A stretch of DNA of 64,000 nt from Valencia hispanica (GCA_963556495.2 OY747712.1:28036235-28100234), one strand, 5' to 3'. Shown: positions 24,322-37,970, counted from the stretch's first letter. A program made the numbers and translations. Notes: generated from the letters alone by a model not told the origin.

Positions 24322-26817
24322 CTTTGATGATCCATAAAACCTTCTTGATGATGCGACATGCAAAGTACTTCAAAAGAGAAATAAATACTTTTGACTTTAA
24401 ATGCAATGACTGAGGTGAGTCTTACGGTGCTTTAATTTTCACTTTTTGTAGAATTCCCAAGTTCTAACTTCAATGTTTCTCTCACAGTAACGTAGTTCGA
24501 TGTCCAGAATAGTTAATAAAATCTGTTAACTTTGCATCGTTTATCCGAGATTTTTGAATGTGTTTGTAAATACCACAATTAATGTACTTTGAGTTTGTTA
24601 ACAAAACACTGCACACTCTCTTGAGCAGTTTTAAAGTTCATTTAAATCAAGCTCTAACTCAAACCAATACAATCATAATCTCTGATTGTTTTCCCAGGCC
24701 TATTGCAGGAGACAAATCAAAACATTCTAAGTCCTGTTGAAATGTGCAGCTTTAACGGATTTAGAGTCAATACATATAAAGTACACTCTGTAAGTCTAGC
24801 TGGGAGGTGAGGAAACACTTGCAACAGTGAAGCAGAATCAGACCAACGAAACTTGTCAAAATGAAACACTGAGGAAAGACATTTGAAGGGCTCTTTGTGG
24901 TCTGACACCTCTGGCACTTTTTGAAGGGCAAGGGTTACTGACCTAATTTGTTTATACTTCCATAAGACCTCAGACGGTATGCAAAAGATTTAGGGCTAAA
25001 ATATTCAATAAATAAATCAAGTACTGCATGCTTTCTGTTGAAATGGACCAGTTTCTAACATCCAGAAAATTTTGATTTACTAAAAAGGTAAACTTAACTG
25101 TTTAAATGCTATTCCACACAACATGTTTGGAGGGGGAATGTCATTACACATTACCCCAAAACCTTTACACCACTGTTGAAGTTTTGAGAAGAAAACATCA
25201 TCATGATGTGGAGCTGTTTTTTTATAGCATATGGTAGTGGCAGAATTCACATTTCTGGACAAAGGATGACTGGAGAAAATATACGGGACATTCTTGAAAA
25301 GAACTTAGAACATTTTGCTCTGGCATAGCAACACTTCTGCACATTGTTGCATGAGTTTGATCAAGTTTCCTCTGGCCTGGAAGTCACCCTTCAATACCTG
25401 TCAGACACAAAAATCTAACCTGGCTGGAGAGGTGAGCCTACAGTTGAGCAGGAAGGATAAACTTTGAGAATAATAGAGAAAGGGGTGTTAGAGGAAGGGT
25501 GTATGAGCAATATTTGAAATTATAATTCAGTTTTCCCCAAACACTGAGCAATGTGAAGCCTAGAGCGCAAAACTCATTGCTGCTCACGATAGACTGTTTT
25601 TTACCCTGTCTCTGTCTCTCTCTTATTACTGAGCTCTTAGGATAAATCCTATAGGTAAATCCTCTTCTAAGCTTCTAGCGCTCCCCATGAAACTGTGAGT
25701 TTGTTTTCTGCTGAAAGGGCTGCTTGTGTGTATCAGATTTACACAATGTACGCACATATGTATGTTGCTGTGAGTTATACTTTCAAAGCCAAGTTTTTTC
25801 TACACAATCACTAGAGGATATACTATTTTGATACAGGGGATTTATTTTATTCATTGCTTTAATTTTAGATTATGTGTGTTGTTTGGGGGTGGAGTGAATG
25901 ATGTCTGACAAGTTGGAAAGTACTTTTTTAACGGGCGAAAAAAAAAACTAAGTGGATTAGGAGCTTGTTATCATGAAGAAGGAGAGAGCAGACAGGGAAA
26001 AATTATACATCTAATATTCTGCTTGGGTTTGGCTTTCTTATGAAGTTAAGAAGCAAAATTCTCTAACTTTTAAGCCCTCTTTGGCTGTGGCAGATCCTAC
26101 AAGAATATATAAGATTTATGCAGAGGTGCTGCCCAGGGCAAAGTATTAACTGAAGCACATCTGTCGCAGAGTGAGAAATCACAGGCCCTTTTCTACAGAA
26201 AATGTGAAGAAAGTGTCAAAGATGAGACATAAGTAAAGGATTGAAGAAGGAAATGAAAGAAGATGCCTCACCTCCATTACATTCCATTATCTCAAACAGA
26301 AGTCCACTTCAGGAATCATGCTCATTCACACTCCTGCCTATGGACACCATTACTCCAGTTCCCAGTGTTTCTGGACCTGAACACTAAGATTGATGGGCCT
26401 CTTTTAACATGCAGGGGAGTTGCCAGGGGCATGTAGGGCACACGTTCTGCTCTTGCAACTCTGTCACATGCGCAGTCGGACTTTGCTTTAGCAGCTCCAT
26501 TTCCTACATGCGGATAGACTAGAATGGAAAAGCAAAACAAAAAGAGGTAGGTCTTAAGTCAGGGAATGCAAGGTCAGGGTGAACCCTTTATTTTCATGAT
26601 CCTTTGGTTGCCTTTAAAGAGTTTAATGATCCTTTCAGATCTTTAGGTCATGGTTGACTTGCTTTACATGCAGCTAATGCGGCCCTTTATCCTTATACAT
26701 TTAAAATGAGGGAGCACTTCAAGTTTGATCTATTTCTATTCACTGATGGAACTACAGTAATTTCTGTCAGCCTAATGACAAAAAAGCTACAGTCTAACTT
26801 TAGTTTTCTTTGTAAAG
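24322..26817. other. No gene or repeat recognised
   Basis: Largely unique-looking AT-rich sequence with no coding or transposon signature. Confidence 0.5.
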
Positions 26818-27298
26818 CAGGGGTCTCAAAGAGCAGCCTGCAGGCTATTCTTGTTTTTGCAAACCACGGACGCAATTCAACAAAAGGTACAATTTAGTCC
26901 CACCAGGTCTATGATGCAGATGGACATTTTTTAAGTTTTAGATCCGAGCCTTTTCAACCAAGAAATAAAAGAGAAATTAAAAACATCTTAAAATGGTAAA
27001 TATAGGTACAACACAAAGTATTCATCTCGTATTAACCATGGTTTTTAAATTTTTTTTTATAGAATGTCAAACTTCTTTGACTTTTATTCAAACCACATTG
27101 CGCTCTTGTTGCAGAGAACAGACAACAATTTATTTTTTTAACAAAAACATTTAGGTAATTATATTTATTTTTTACTTTATTTGTTCTGTTAAAAGTAACA
27201 TGCTTAGTTTAGATTTTTACAAAATGTAAAGTTATAATTTTTTTAATATTCTTAACTTGATCATTCTGTCCCACAATGCAAAAGGTTTGACCACCACT
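26818..27298. mobile_element. hAT-like miniature element, decayed
   Basis: CAGGGGTCTCAAAGAG at 26818 resembles a hAT left terminus, and GTTTGACCACCACT at about 27285-27298 could be the decayed right end. The interior is AT-rich and non-coding. No clear target duplication was found. Confidence 0.35.
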
Positions 27299-30296
27299 AT
27301 TCTCAAGTGACTTCTCTACCCAACATTCACCTGTGACCCAATACAAAACACAACAAGCCTGTGAGATTTGTCTCCCCAATTTCCAGTCACATTATTATCA
27401 AATCATATATTTAATGTTTGATGCAAACTTCACCAAGTAGAAGAGTTTGCAAGAGAAGGAAATAACTTTCCAGAGCTGCTGAAATTGAAAACATTGGATA
27501 AAAAAAGAAGCATATAAAATATAAAGATAATTACTCTGTATAAAGATGTTTAAATTCAGTATTAAGTTGTTTGGAGAAGTAAAACCAAAAGGAAACTTCA
27601 AGGCAGGATTGAAGATTGTAAAGAGTGAAAACACAATCTTGCAGAAGAAAAGTTCTGCAGGCACCAGAATATATTCCAAACAGATGTAAATCTGAACTGA
27701 CAGGATAAACAACAGTAAATAGTGTATGAACAAAGGTTATTAGAGCTGCTAGGTCTCAGCATTTTGTTGTCACATAGTATTGCTGTCATGTATGTGAGCC
27801 TAGTGTTTATCCCTCTTCTGTTACATGCTTTTTAAACATTTGGTTTACATGCTGTGTAAATATTGGCTTAAATGTAATTTATTGGGGACAAATCAGGTTG
27901 TCTGTCCTGGCTGTACAGTAGAAACAGTTGAAAACAAATATATCAGCCACCTAAAAATAATAAAAGCATCAAGTGAGAAAGTTTGAGTGTATTCATAGCA
28001 GAATGGCTTTGGCTTGTGCTACAGGAAGTTCATTACCATCCCATCAGCCACAAGGCAGATCAATAGCTATCTGGAATCACATGTATCTGAGCGTGTGAGT
28101 CTGACAGAATACATTTCTGTTTGTATGTGCGTGATGAAATGAAACAAAGGCACTGCACGTGTTCCAGTTTGATCCAACACCACTGAGAGCTGTACCCATT
28201 TGCTGGGGATGGACTTGTACAAGGATACATGAGAACATTAAGGTTGAATGGGAGGAGTGGAATTTGGTTTTGTGTTCAAAACTTCAACATCGCTAAGTTT
28301 AATTAAAGCAGGTTATATGTGTCTGTGTGTGTAATGGAGAGGCTATTTTTGTGTCTGTGTATGTTACCCTTTTTTTCTGCCTGCAGGCAGTGCTGCCTGT
28401 GTCAATAATTTGTCCTTCATCAGGCAGTACAAGGTTGACCATTGAGCACATGGATAATTAATTTTCCTACTCATTCCTGCCATTATTCTCTTCTTTGTCT
28501 TAGTTTTAATGAAACTTTAAAACACTCCTTTCCTTTTAATTTGACAGTGTATATTAAGATCTACATGAGATGAAGAAAGTCCCCTGTTTTCAAGTTCTCA
28601 CAAGACCACTTATAGGTTCCCTGAATGTCTATATTGAGCCTTACTCACTCAATTTACAGCCAGAGCCTGTCATTCAGTATTTAATGTAAGTGTGCATTTT
28701 GAGTTTGAATGTTTCCCTCAGCAGGCATTTGCACAATCTGTGCTTTTGATTGACTGATGATTATTATCAGCATGAATCATACCAAGGTCCTTTTGTTGTA
28801 AATGGGCTAAACTAATATGCAGAAATGGGCTTGAATGTTTTTTTAAATTATACTCATTTTAGATTTATTTGCAAGGACTGGAAAAAAGTCCAAATGTTTT
28901 AAACAACCTTTAGCAGACCTTTTTACACCTATTCTGAATCATATAAACACCCATTTACGACATCATTTTATGCTCGGACAATGTGAGTCACAGTTTTTAT
29001 ATAAGACATCTCCATAATCATCCATTTGGATCAAGATTTTATCCTCTCAGCTGGAAATATTTTTATTTATGTACTTCTTCTCCTCCAGATGCTCCCAGAC
29101 CGCCCTCATCACAAAGATTAAACATTATATTTTGGAATTACTTTCTCTAACATCTCCACGACAAAAACAATTTCAGCATACTTTAAAAATAATACAGATA
29201 AAGTTAGGATTGTATAAAAACAGATCAATGCAAAATGTTGATGTACATATCTGTATGTTACTTTTTGTTTGTTTATCTTGTTTTTTTTCTGCCTTTCTAT
29301 GCTCTATCGATTTTGGGGTATAAAAATCTGAAGTATAAATAAAATTGCCAATTTTAAATTGCCAATACAACAATATAAAAAAGTTATGTCTTGTCTGTAA
29401 CTAGTGTAATTTAATCCCTTTAGTACTCTGTGGCCTGCTATGCATAATAATGAAGAGAAAGTGAATGCATCAGCAGAGAAAAGTATGGCATCTGGCATTT
29501 GTAAGATGATTGCTTCTATCTAGAACCACATATCAGTGTGTCCTTAAACCAAAAACTTATGCTTTCCATGATTTGCAAGTTGGAGAGTGAAGACGTATGT
29601 AAATGTGACTTGCAGTGTAAAAGTGCACTTTGTGTTGGTTTATTGCCGAATTCTTAATATGATACATTGACATTCGTGATTGTAATCCAGGAAAATCTAA
29701 GTTGAAGTAAAAAAAAACACAATGTACTTTGCATTACACGACATATTTCTAAATGTAATAAAAATGTCAAGAAAAATAAATAAAAAAAGTGTATGTATAT
29801 GTATTTAACTGATACATTTTCGGTCAGACTTTCAGATATCTGTGGATGACATCAGGAGCCCAAGTGTGTAAATCATCAGTGGTGGTGAAGCAGAATCCTG
29901 ATTTAAAATCACACCTTGGACTGAAGTAATACCCATGAGGGACTCACAGGTGAGAGGTTTCGCTTGGCTTTCTTGGGCTTTGATCGTCTGCATGAAAGTA
30001 GCATCAGAAAAGCATCTGACAGAAGACAGTGTGAAATTCTTAGTAGCCGGTGTGATGCTGAAACTCCCACTTCCCTGGTGGAAAACTGAGAACGTAAAAG
30101 TGCAACAACAGAGTTTACTTAAAAGGAATTCAAAAAGAGCAACAAAGAAGCTTATTTTATAATGATCTTCTAATCTAAACAGGTTTCCTTTTGAAGGTTT
30201 TCCCATTGTTGGTAAGATTGGGGACATTGATTACCTTGGTGTGGCACATTAACATCAAACGCAGTAAAGAATTTCAGGATTATTTATAATACCATA
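27299..30296. other. No gene recognised
   Basis: AT-rich, repeat-poor sequence. A 131-codon minus-strand frame (30227 to 29832) is the longest open stretch, but it has no recognisable motif. Confidence 0.5.
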
Positions 30297-30413
30297 GAAT
30301 AGGGACCTGTAATGGACTATTGACCAGTCCAGTTACCCAATAACTGCTGGACATAGACACTAGCTCTCCCATGACCCTGGAAGGACAAGCAAGTAAGACA
30401 ATGGATGGATAGA
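30297..30413 (+). repeat. SINE 3' tail, decayed
   Basis: Remnants GGACCTGTAATGGACTATTGACCAGTCCAG, CCCAATAACTGCTGGACATAG and AATGGATGGATAGA correspond to the 3' third of the SINE at 22035-22384. The head is absent. Confidence 0.55.
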
Positions 30414-31624
30414 CAGTTTTACAGATGGACATTCATAAGTGGCACACTATTTTAAAAAAACAATACGCAGGCATAAAGAAATAAATACATGTCACAACTG
30501 ATGGAATTTTGCTTTTTTCCTGTTTCATTAATTAAAAAACAAACATTGCTATCAAAAAGTCATTAAGACACAAGAACTAAGATGTTTTATACCAAAAACA
30601 CCAGACATCAGCCACAGACATATCACTTTTTTTTATATGTGCAGCCCTAATTTACACCTTTTTGTGTGATAATTAGAACTACATTAATTTGAATGAATCT
30701 GTTTTGTGAAATATGCATTTGGTTAACTCTCATTTGCCTTTGTCCATAGGTTAGGTTAGATTTTGTACCTTTACCATTTTGTTGTGCAGACCAAAAGGCA
30801 GCTGGTGGTGGTAATCGAGTCAATTGTCATAAATGAACTACAGGCAGACAAGGTTAAAAACCATGACAGAAGTGTGAACTCTGTCAGCAGAGGGACCAGA
30901 TGTTTTTTGTGAAGTGGGTATAAAAAAAGAACCAGAACATGGATGAATATCAAATTTCCAGGACTCGGTTGACCATAAAGCACAATGCTGCCTGAATACT
31001 AATGCCTGTCTGTTTGCTGGATGTAGTCCCTCAGTGTGGCCATTTTCTCTTTACAGAATTTCTGTGGCTTACAGTTATCCAGGTCAAGGGAACTGCAGCA
31101 AACATCCATGGTTATGCTTGTGATTTACGCGAGTGTGTTGAAGTTGGATTTGTAATGGAGTAGTTACCAATATAGTACATATCTTTGTTTTTGATCCACC
31201 GTGGTTTGGCATGGGCTGCCAACTACAGCCCCGTGTGGCCCTCTAGAGGCATAAATGTATTTTAATAAGCATGCATGCTGTAATTTAAAACAGTAGGCCT
31301 ACAAAAATCAATGACAACCTACTCTCCTTACAAAACAATCTAAAATAGCTTCTTTTAGTAAATTGTTACATAAAAACAATCTTGTTTAATAAACAGTTAT
31401 TTAAAAAGTTTACATAAATCATTTAAAGCCATGTTACTTAATGAATAACTTAAAATAATTGAATGAAAACGTGCGTGTGTGTGAACGCATGTGGATGTGT
31501 GTGTGTGCTAATGTATCACCAGTTTATGTGTCCAGCTCTGACACTAATGCAAATGGCCACCTCAAGGGTAACATACAATAAAAGGCGTGGGCATGTCATC
31601 GCTGATAAAAAGCACTTGCATTTA
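30414..31624. other. No gene recognised
   Basis: Unassigned. Short imperfect GT runs occur at 31470-31508. Confidence 0.5.
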
Positions 31625-31674
31625 CACACACACACACACACACACACCCATACACACACACACACGCACACACA
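31625..31674. repeat. CA dinucleotide microsatellite
   Basis: An imperfect (CA)n run interrupted by CCCAT and GCA. Confidence 0.95.
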
Positions 31675-32824
31675 AATTATGCTGATACCACCCGGCAGCC
31701 AAGTGTCCGGATTAATTACTGCCATTCCACGTGAGAACAGAGCAGCTGGCTCAGGCCTTGACTGTTGCTCCGCCCCTCCACTCAGAATTTCATCTCTCCT
31801 CTGTCGATCTTGGCAAGCACTTCACCTTCAGGTTGAAAAAAAAGTTTTAATCACTTTCTTTCTCCACACTTTGGAAAATTACACTATTTAGGTTTGAGTC
31901 TTCCACTTTCTAGCTCTCAGACCTTACATTAAGAGAGTAAAGCTACAGCTTTTACTGGTGTTGATGTTTTGATTCTGACAAGTCTGTCAAAAGTTCTCCC
32001 TCATTTTTTTATGCTCCTTTTTGGCCCACCGTCATTCTGCCACAAAGTATGGCACATTATACAAAGTCATGTTTTAAAACTAGGCACAGATGGACTCTAA
32101 TGGTGTTCCTGACTTAACCTTAATTTATTTAGAAGTCTTTTTGAGAGCTGCTTGTGCAGATTCAGTCTGGTGCCAGGAGTGCATTCTTCTTCATGTGCTA
32201 ATTTCATTGGTTTATAGAGGGAAAAAACCCCTCTAATTCCTTCATTACTTGATACCTTTCCCCTCTAATCCATTCCTCCTTTCTCACTTTCTCGCATTGA
32301 CAGTTTGGCTACTGTAAACAGACTTTATAGGTAGTAAAAGAGTAAATAACATTAAAAAGCTGCTTATCGTTTTTTAAACTTAAAGTTGAGTTAATTTTCC
32401 ATAGATTTCTGTCAAAGTTTAAATCAACTCCAGAAAATTTCAGATGGTGTCATAATTAATTTTTCAAGACCAGTGGAGCAATGGCATTGGAGTTCTGCAA
32501 TTTGAGCACACCAAACCTTTTCTTAAATATTTAGAAGTCTACTGTTTTTTCACCAAGACGTGCAACCAAAAACAGCCCATGCTCCGAAACATGTTTTACA
32601 CTCACAGATATGAAATAGCAAGTAAAAAATGACCAGAAATGTATTATATGGAACATTTATAAAGAAAAGGAAAAATTCTAAAGATTATCAAAGTTTCTAA
32701 CACCTTTGTACATCTTGAATTTGTCAAAGTAACAACTTAATGACTTGAAAAATAAACAAGAGCCAAGTTACCCCAGATCAATAAGATGTCTTGAAATCTT
32801 GTACCCCTATTTCTGTTCAAACAA
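31675..32824. other. No gene recognised
   Basis: Unassigned AT-rich sequence. Confidence 0.5.
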
Positions 32825-33080
32825 ATTCAATTGAATACCTTTTATTTATACAGTATATCACAAAATCACAATGAATGTTATTTGATGACTCCTTACAAGA
32901 CAAACAGGTCCAAATTCCTGTAGAAATAGATTTTAATTGACTAAATTGAATTCATGTCAATCCAGTCAGTTCAGTCATTTAATCAGATTTAAATCCTATA
33001 ACATAGAGTGCAGTCAAATCTAACATGTAACATTTGAAGCCTTCTTCCAGCCTATTACCTTTTCTCCACTGCGTATTTAC
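32825..33080 (-). mobile_element. L2 LINE 3' end, minus orientation, decayed
   Basis: AATTCAATTGAATACCTTTTATTTATACAGTATATCACAAAATCACAA is the degraded reverse complement of the L2 3' terminus seen at 10815-10855 (CACTTTATAAATAAACTGAATTGAA). The rest reads into decayed L2 3' UTR. Confidence 0.55.
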
Positions 33081-33081
33081 T

Positions 33082-33483
33082 AGGGATGCTCGATAACTTC
33101 TATCCAATACACCAATATACCAATATAGTCTAAATCTTAATTCCCAATAACAATATAAACCGGTACCGCCGATAGATGCCTACCTAACTGTTTATGGTTG
33201 GTTCAGAAATGCAGAACCCACAGGACATATGGCGAGTTTTGCCTAACAAACGTAAATTTAAAAAATATATACTTTAGATCAGTCATAGTTTGACATTTTG
33301 AGTAAGAGAAGAAGTAGCTGAAGAGAATGATAAATATGTGCGTAAGGTATAAAAGTTGTGTCATTATAAGAGTAAATTATAGTAATTATAAGAGTAAAAA
33401 CTGATACCGATAATTTCCGATATTACATTTTAATGCCAATATCGACAAATAATAGTGGCCAGTAATATCAGACATACCCACTA
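33082..33483. mobile_element. Short inverted-repeat transposon, superfamily unknown
   Basis: The left end TAGGGATGCTCGATAAC and the right end ATATCAGACATACCCACTA are imperfect inverted repeats. The interior contains repeated ATATCG-type words (near 33400-33460). No coding sequence. A Tc1 element begins at its right border. Confidence 0.5.
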
Positions 33484-34650
33484 CAGTGGCTTGCAAAAGT
33501 AGCCTTGAACATCCCACGGAGCACTGTTCAAGCGATCATTCAGAAATGGAAGGAGTATGGCACAACTGTAAACCTACCAAGACAAAGCCGTCCACCTAAA
33601 CTCACAGGCCGAACAAGGAGAGCGCTGATCAGAAATGCAGCCAAGAGGCCCATGGTGACTCTGGACGAGCTGCAGAGATCTACAGCTCAAGTGGGGGAAT
33701 CTGTCCATAGGACAACTATTAGTGGTGCACTGCACAAAGTTGGCCTTTATGGAAGAGTGGCAAGAAGAAAGCCATTGTTAAAGGAAAACCATCAGAAGTC
33801 CCGTTTACAGTTTGCCACAAGCCATGTGGGGGACACAGCAAACATGTGGAAGAAGGTGCTCTGGTCAGATGAGACCAAAATGGAACTTTTTGGCAAAATG
33901 CAAAACGCTATGTGTGGCGGAAAACTAACACTGCACATCACTCTGAACACATCATCCCCACTGTCAAATATGGTGGTGGCAGCATCATGCTCTGGGGGTG
34001 GTTCTCTTCAGCAGGGACAGGGAAGCTGGTCAGAGTTGATGGGAAGATGGATGGAGCCAAATACAGGGCAATCTTGGAAGAAAACCTCTTGGAGTCTGCA
34101 AAAGACTTGAGACTGGGGCGGAGGTTCACCTTCCAGCAGGACAACGACCCTAAACATAAAGCCAGGGCAACAATGGAATGGTTTAAAACAAAACATATCC
34201 ATGTGTTAGAATGGCCCAGTCAAAGTCCAGATGTAAATCCAATCGAGAATCTGTGGCAAGATCTGAAAGCTGCTGTTCACAAACGCTGTCCATCTAATCT
34301 GACTGAGCTGGAGCTGTTTTGCAAAGAAGAATGGGCAAGAATTTCAGTCTCTAGATGTGCAAAGCTGGTAGAAACATACCCTAAAAGACTGGCAGCTGTA
34401 ATTGAAGCAAAAGGTGGTTCTGCAAAGTTTTGACTCAGGGGGCTGAATAATTACGCACACCCCACTTTTCAGTTATTTATTTGCAAAAAATGTTTGGAAT
34501 CATGTATGATTTTTGTTCCACTTCTCACGTGTACACCACTTTGTTTTGGTCTTTCACGTGGAATTCCAATAAAATTGATTCATGTTTGTGGCTGTAATGT
34601 GATAAAATGTGGAAAAGTTCAAGGGGGCTGAATACTTTTGCAAGCCACTG
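33484..34650 (+). mobile_element. Tc1-like transposon with both termini, internally deleted
   Basis: The terminal inverted repeats are CAGTGGCTTGCAAAAGTA (33484-33501) and TACTTTTGCAAGCCACTG (34633-34650), an exact 18-bp match. TA dinucleotides flank both sides (33482-33483, 34651-34652), the usual Tc1 target duplication. The left terminus runs straight into mid-transposase sequence, so the normal 5' leader and the start of the gene are deleted. The 3' non-coding part (34434-34650) is complete. Confidence 0.92.
33505..34433 (+). pseudogene. Tc1 transposase, N-terminally truncated and frameshifted
   Basis: Tc1 transposases cut and paste the element at TA sites. The start codon and the first helix-turn-helix (about 45 residues in relatives) are missing. 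The readable protein begins at IPRSTVQAIIQKWKEYGTT, the second half of the paired-type DNA-binding domain, and includes the GRTRRALIRNA segment. A one-base loss at about 33893 shifts the frame just after LWSDETKMELFGK. All three catalytic positions survive: Asp in WSDET (33868-33870), Asp in QQDNDPKHK (34140-34142) and Glu in PIENLW (34245-34247). The last two are separated by 34 residues, the DD34E signature. It ends naturally at a TGA at 34431-34433. Confidence 0.92.
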
Positions 34651-34659
34651 TATTTACCA

Positions 34660-35090
34660 GAGCATAATGGAATATTGCTCTCGATGAAGAAGTACTTTAA
34701 TGGTTGGCTGTGGCTGCCTGGTTACTCTCCAGGTAGCACTTGGGTGGAGGTGGGGGTCTTGGCCTTGCCTCCACTGGGCGCCCGGTTCCGGTGCCTCGGC
34801 TGCTACTCTTAATGTGCTGCTGTCAGTGCAGATCGCTCCCCTGATGGCATTTGCTTACCTGGCTTATGTGACTCAGCCCTATGTCCTTTTTATTGTTGCT
34901 TTGAAGTGTATGTGCATGACTGTTGGGTTGGGGGGAGGGGGTATAACTGTGATCATTTTTTTTGATTCTGTGGGGGAGGGATGGGAATGTGGTTTTATGT
35001 GGGGTAGTTTTAATCTGTAAAGCATGTTGAGATGCAATTTTGTACGAAAAGCGCTTTATGAATAAAGAGTGATTGATTGATTGATTAATA
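34660..35090 (+). mobile_element. LINE 3' end with ATTG tail
   Basis: A G/T-rich 3'-UTR-like stretch (GGTGGAGGTGGGGGTCTTGG, GGGTTGGGGGGAGGGGG) leads into GTAAAGCATGTTGAGATGC, AAAGCGCTTTATGAATAAA and then a run of TGAT units (35069-35087). This layout is typical of a 5'-truncated LINE insertion. The clade cannot be named from the 3' end alone. Confidence 0.6.
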
Positions 35091-35744
35091 AATTATCGAG
35101 ATAAATAATCACTAAGATTCTCAAATCTCACATTTAATTTAATTTTTTATTATTTTATCATTTTGTATTACTCGCCGATATGATAAATTATGGATTCTAT
35201 TTTTACCAGTATACTATTATGAATTTTGATAATGGCCCTAGATAGCATAAAGCATAAAACACTTGACTTCATGCCTAAAATGTAATTTAATCACATTATA
35301 CCTTTTATTTAAAGGGGGCTATGGGTAAGTTAGAATGAACACATTCAAATTCTTAGCAGGTATAAACATTTTCAAGGCAGATGTGAAATAACTTATAGCC
35401 AGATATATGAAAGGTACGTACAGTAATAGTGAATCAATGAAATTACCAGCACCGCCTAACTCACAGAAAAACGCATGATGTCATTTATGTGTTATCCTGA
35501 AATTCCAAAAGGAAATGGCTCTGTATTATATTTTATTTCTTGAGATCCATAACCTCAAAAGCAAGTTAGCAGTGTGCTCCAACTTTTGAAATCTCTTTAC
35601 CCATGTATTTTCTGGTGAAATATCTAAAATAAAATACAAAGCTAGTGAGGAAACTGTTTCTTCATTAGGGCTTCATTAGTTGAATTTGCAGTGCTTCAGA
35701 GAGAACTCCTCAAATACCGTGGTGACCGTCACATTTCATTTCAT
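35091..35744. other. No gene recognised
   Basis: AT-rich, no signature found. Confidence 0.5.
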
Positions 35745-36450
35745 GTTGGAAATATGGCTAAGTAAAGAGCATTGTCTAACTTGTTCAGAGAAAAGAATAT
35801 TGCCTTGCATGAACAAGAAAGTTGTTGGAAAAACTTGCCAAAGGCGCTGAATGTTTCCACAGCCGCAGTTGGAAGCATAGTGTACAAACTTAAACTTAAA
35901 AGACAGTAGCCAAGCTACCTGGAGAGGGCAAAATTATTAAGCTATTAACGACTGCCAGCAGATCTCAGGAAACAAGTTTTTAACCACCATTGACTGACTG
36001 CAAAAGATCATCAGCAAGATCTAGTGGCAGCAGCCACAGAAGTTTCACTTTTCACAATTAGGCTCATACTAAATGCTAAAGAGCCCCATGCCTGAACTCC
36101 AAATGTCTATCAACGCTGACCCAAAAGCAAAAGAAAAGTAACCAACAATTTCTTCACAACTATGTAAATAAGGCAAGGAGGTTTTTTAGATTTTGTTCAA
36201 TGGAGCAATTAATCAAAACTAGAACGTTTAGGGCCAGTCAATTAACACCATGTCTGGAAGGGGCAGAATGGAACGTGCTGAAAACAAGACCCTTCCTACT
36301 GCCCACAGTGAACCATGGCGGTGGGTCGGTGATGCTTTTGGATTGAAAACTGGCAAAGTATGGAGGGTAAGATGTATTCAGTCAAGTACTAGGAAACCTG
36401 GGAGGAAATGTCATGCCATCTGAGGAAGCTGGACCTTGGGCTTTGCTGTG
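35745..36450 (+). pseudogene. Tc1-like transposase fossil
   Basis: An ancient Tc1 copy of a different family from the one at 33484. Recognisable blocks in order are TGCCTTGCATGAACAAGAAAG, TGAATGTTTCCACAGCCGCAGTTGGAAGCATAGT, CACAATTAGGCTCATACTAAATGCTAAAG, AACCATGGCGGTGGGTCGGTGATGCTTT and AATGTCATGCCATCTGAGGAAGCTGG. These correspond to the paired-like domain through the region after the first catalytic Asp. Frames are thoroughly broken, the WSDET block is lost and no termini were found. Confidence 0.75.
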
Positions 36451-37970
36451 CATTAACATGTTCATTAGTGAAGCTCACATTTTAAAGAGTTTAAACTGAA
36501 TGTTGTTTTTATAGTGCTGTCTTTGGGAGATAAAATTTTTTACTTGGAGTTTTTTAAGGGCAAAACTTCAAGGAGCACGTTCAGTGTCTGATGAGTGTAT
36601 GCATGCGTGTGCAGTAGAGACACAACCCAGACCCATTTTGGTCTTTCAGACCTTGGCATCTCCCCTCGCTTTAGACTTGACTTGATGCCACATCATAGAT
36701 AAAGATATTAACTGACAGCTCAATCTTCAGCCCCTATTTCTATCAGGTTACACAAAGTTTTATTATGTCTGATTTTTTTGGGGTGTTGTTGTTGATTTTG
36801 GACAAAAGATGGAGCAAAGACGTGTAGAGCAGCTGTAGCTTTGGATTCGTTCTCCAACCACCCTGCATTTAAATAACTGATAGAGCAACAGAGTCAGAGA
36901 TGTGTTCAATTTATATGATTGAAGAGTTTGTCAGCTAATTTGCTGAAAAGCAGAATCTGGATTTTTTCTTTTAAGAATATCTTGGATTGGTAACTCCATT
37001 ATGATCAAAATTATATACAGATGACTTGAACTTATTTGGACTGTGGAGTTCAAAAAGTTGTCCAAGTCAACTTCAACTTTTTGTTTTTGGCTGTTTTTCC
37101 TAGCAAAGAACTTTAGACTGTAAAATTAGTTGTTTGACAGTAGTACAACCAGAGTTCACATAACTACATAGCCAGCCATGCCAGAAAGGAAAAGCACTGC
37201 AGTGATCTATGCTTGCAGTCTAAATTGTTGCCCCTTCCAATGAGACATTAGCATCACTTAAAAAACCCCACAGCTGTTGTTGAAGTTCAGCACTTTCTGA
37301 GAATCATTCTAAAATTGGAATCCACCATAAACATTATTTAATGTTAAGTATTTGGCATCATCATCAAAACTTTTCTTCTGTGATTCTGTGATTATTGTCA
37401 TTTAGAAAAATCCATTAACCTTTAGTAAATATTTTACAGTCTAAATATTGTTGATACTATGAATTGCAGTAGCCTGTAGCCTCAGCAGATGCTCATCTGC
37501 TTGTGCAAAGTTCGAAACAAAACTTGCCATCTGTTCCATAAAAATACAACCCCATCTTTTCTCTGTGACTCCTTGTTGCTTATCTGATTCTTGAAAAAAG
37601 CATGAGAAGCAAGTTTTTGGTTTTCAATTTCTTTGCATATTTCCCCTAATTAGAGCTACTGACAAATTACAGCAATCTCAGGAGATGAACTGGCTGTCAA
37701 CTCTTCAGCAGAAATGGAAATTATGTCAGACTGCCTTAGTTTTTGCTGCAAACATTTGACAAGTTGCCTCTGAGTTTGCAACTCTTTATGGGTTTTGCTG
37801 TGATCAGAAAGATGCTACGCATCATGTGTGTGATTGGTTTGTGGTGAAACATTTGAATTTCTCCTAAAGCTATAAAGACATGGATGTCACAAAACCAAGA
37901 CAAAATAAACCCTTTATATATTCCTCCATAAGGTGTTTATCTCATTAAAACAAAACCTCTAAGCAAATTT
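36451..37970. other. No gene recognised
   Basis: Unassigned sequence without transposon signatures, lying upstream of the BED exon-like segment on the other strand. Confidence 0.5.

Noticed and set aside
29832..30227. 131-codon minus-strand frame
   Set aside because: No motif, mixed composition and no supporting splice or promoter context. Within chance for the region.
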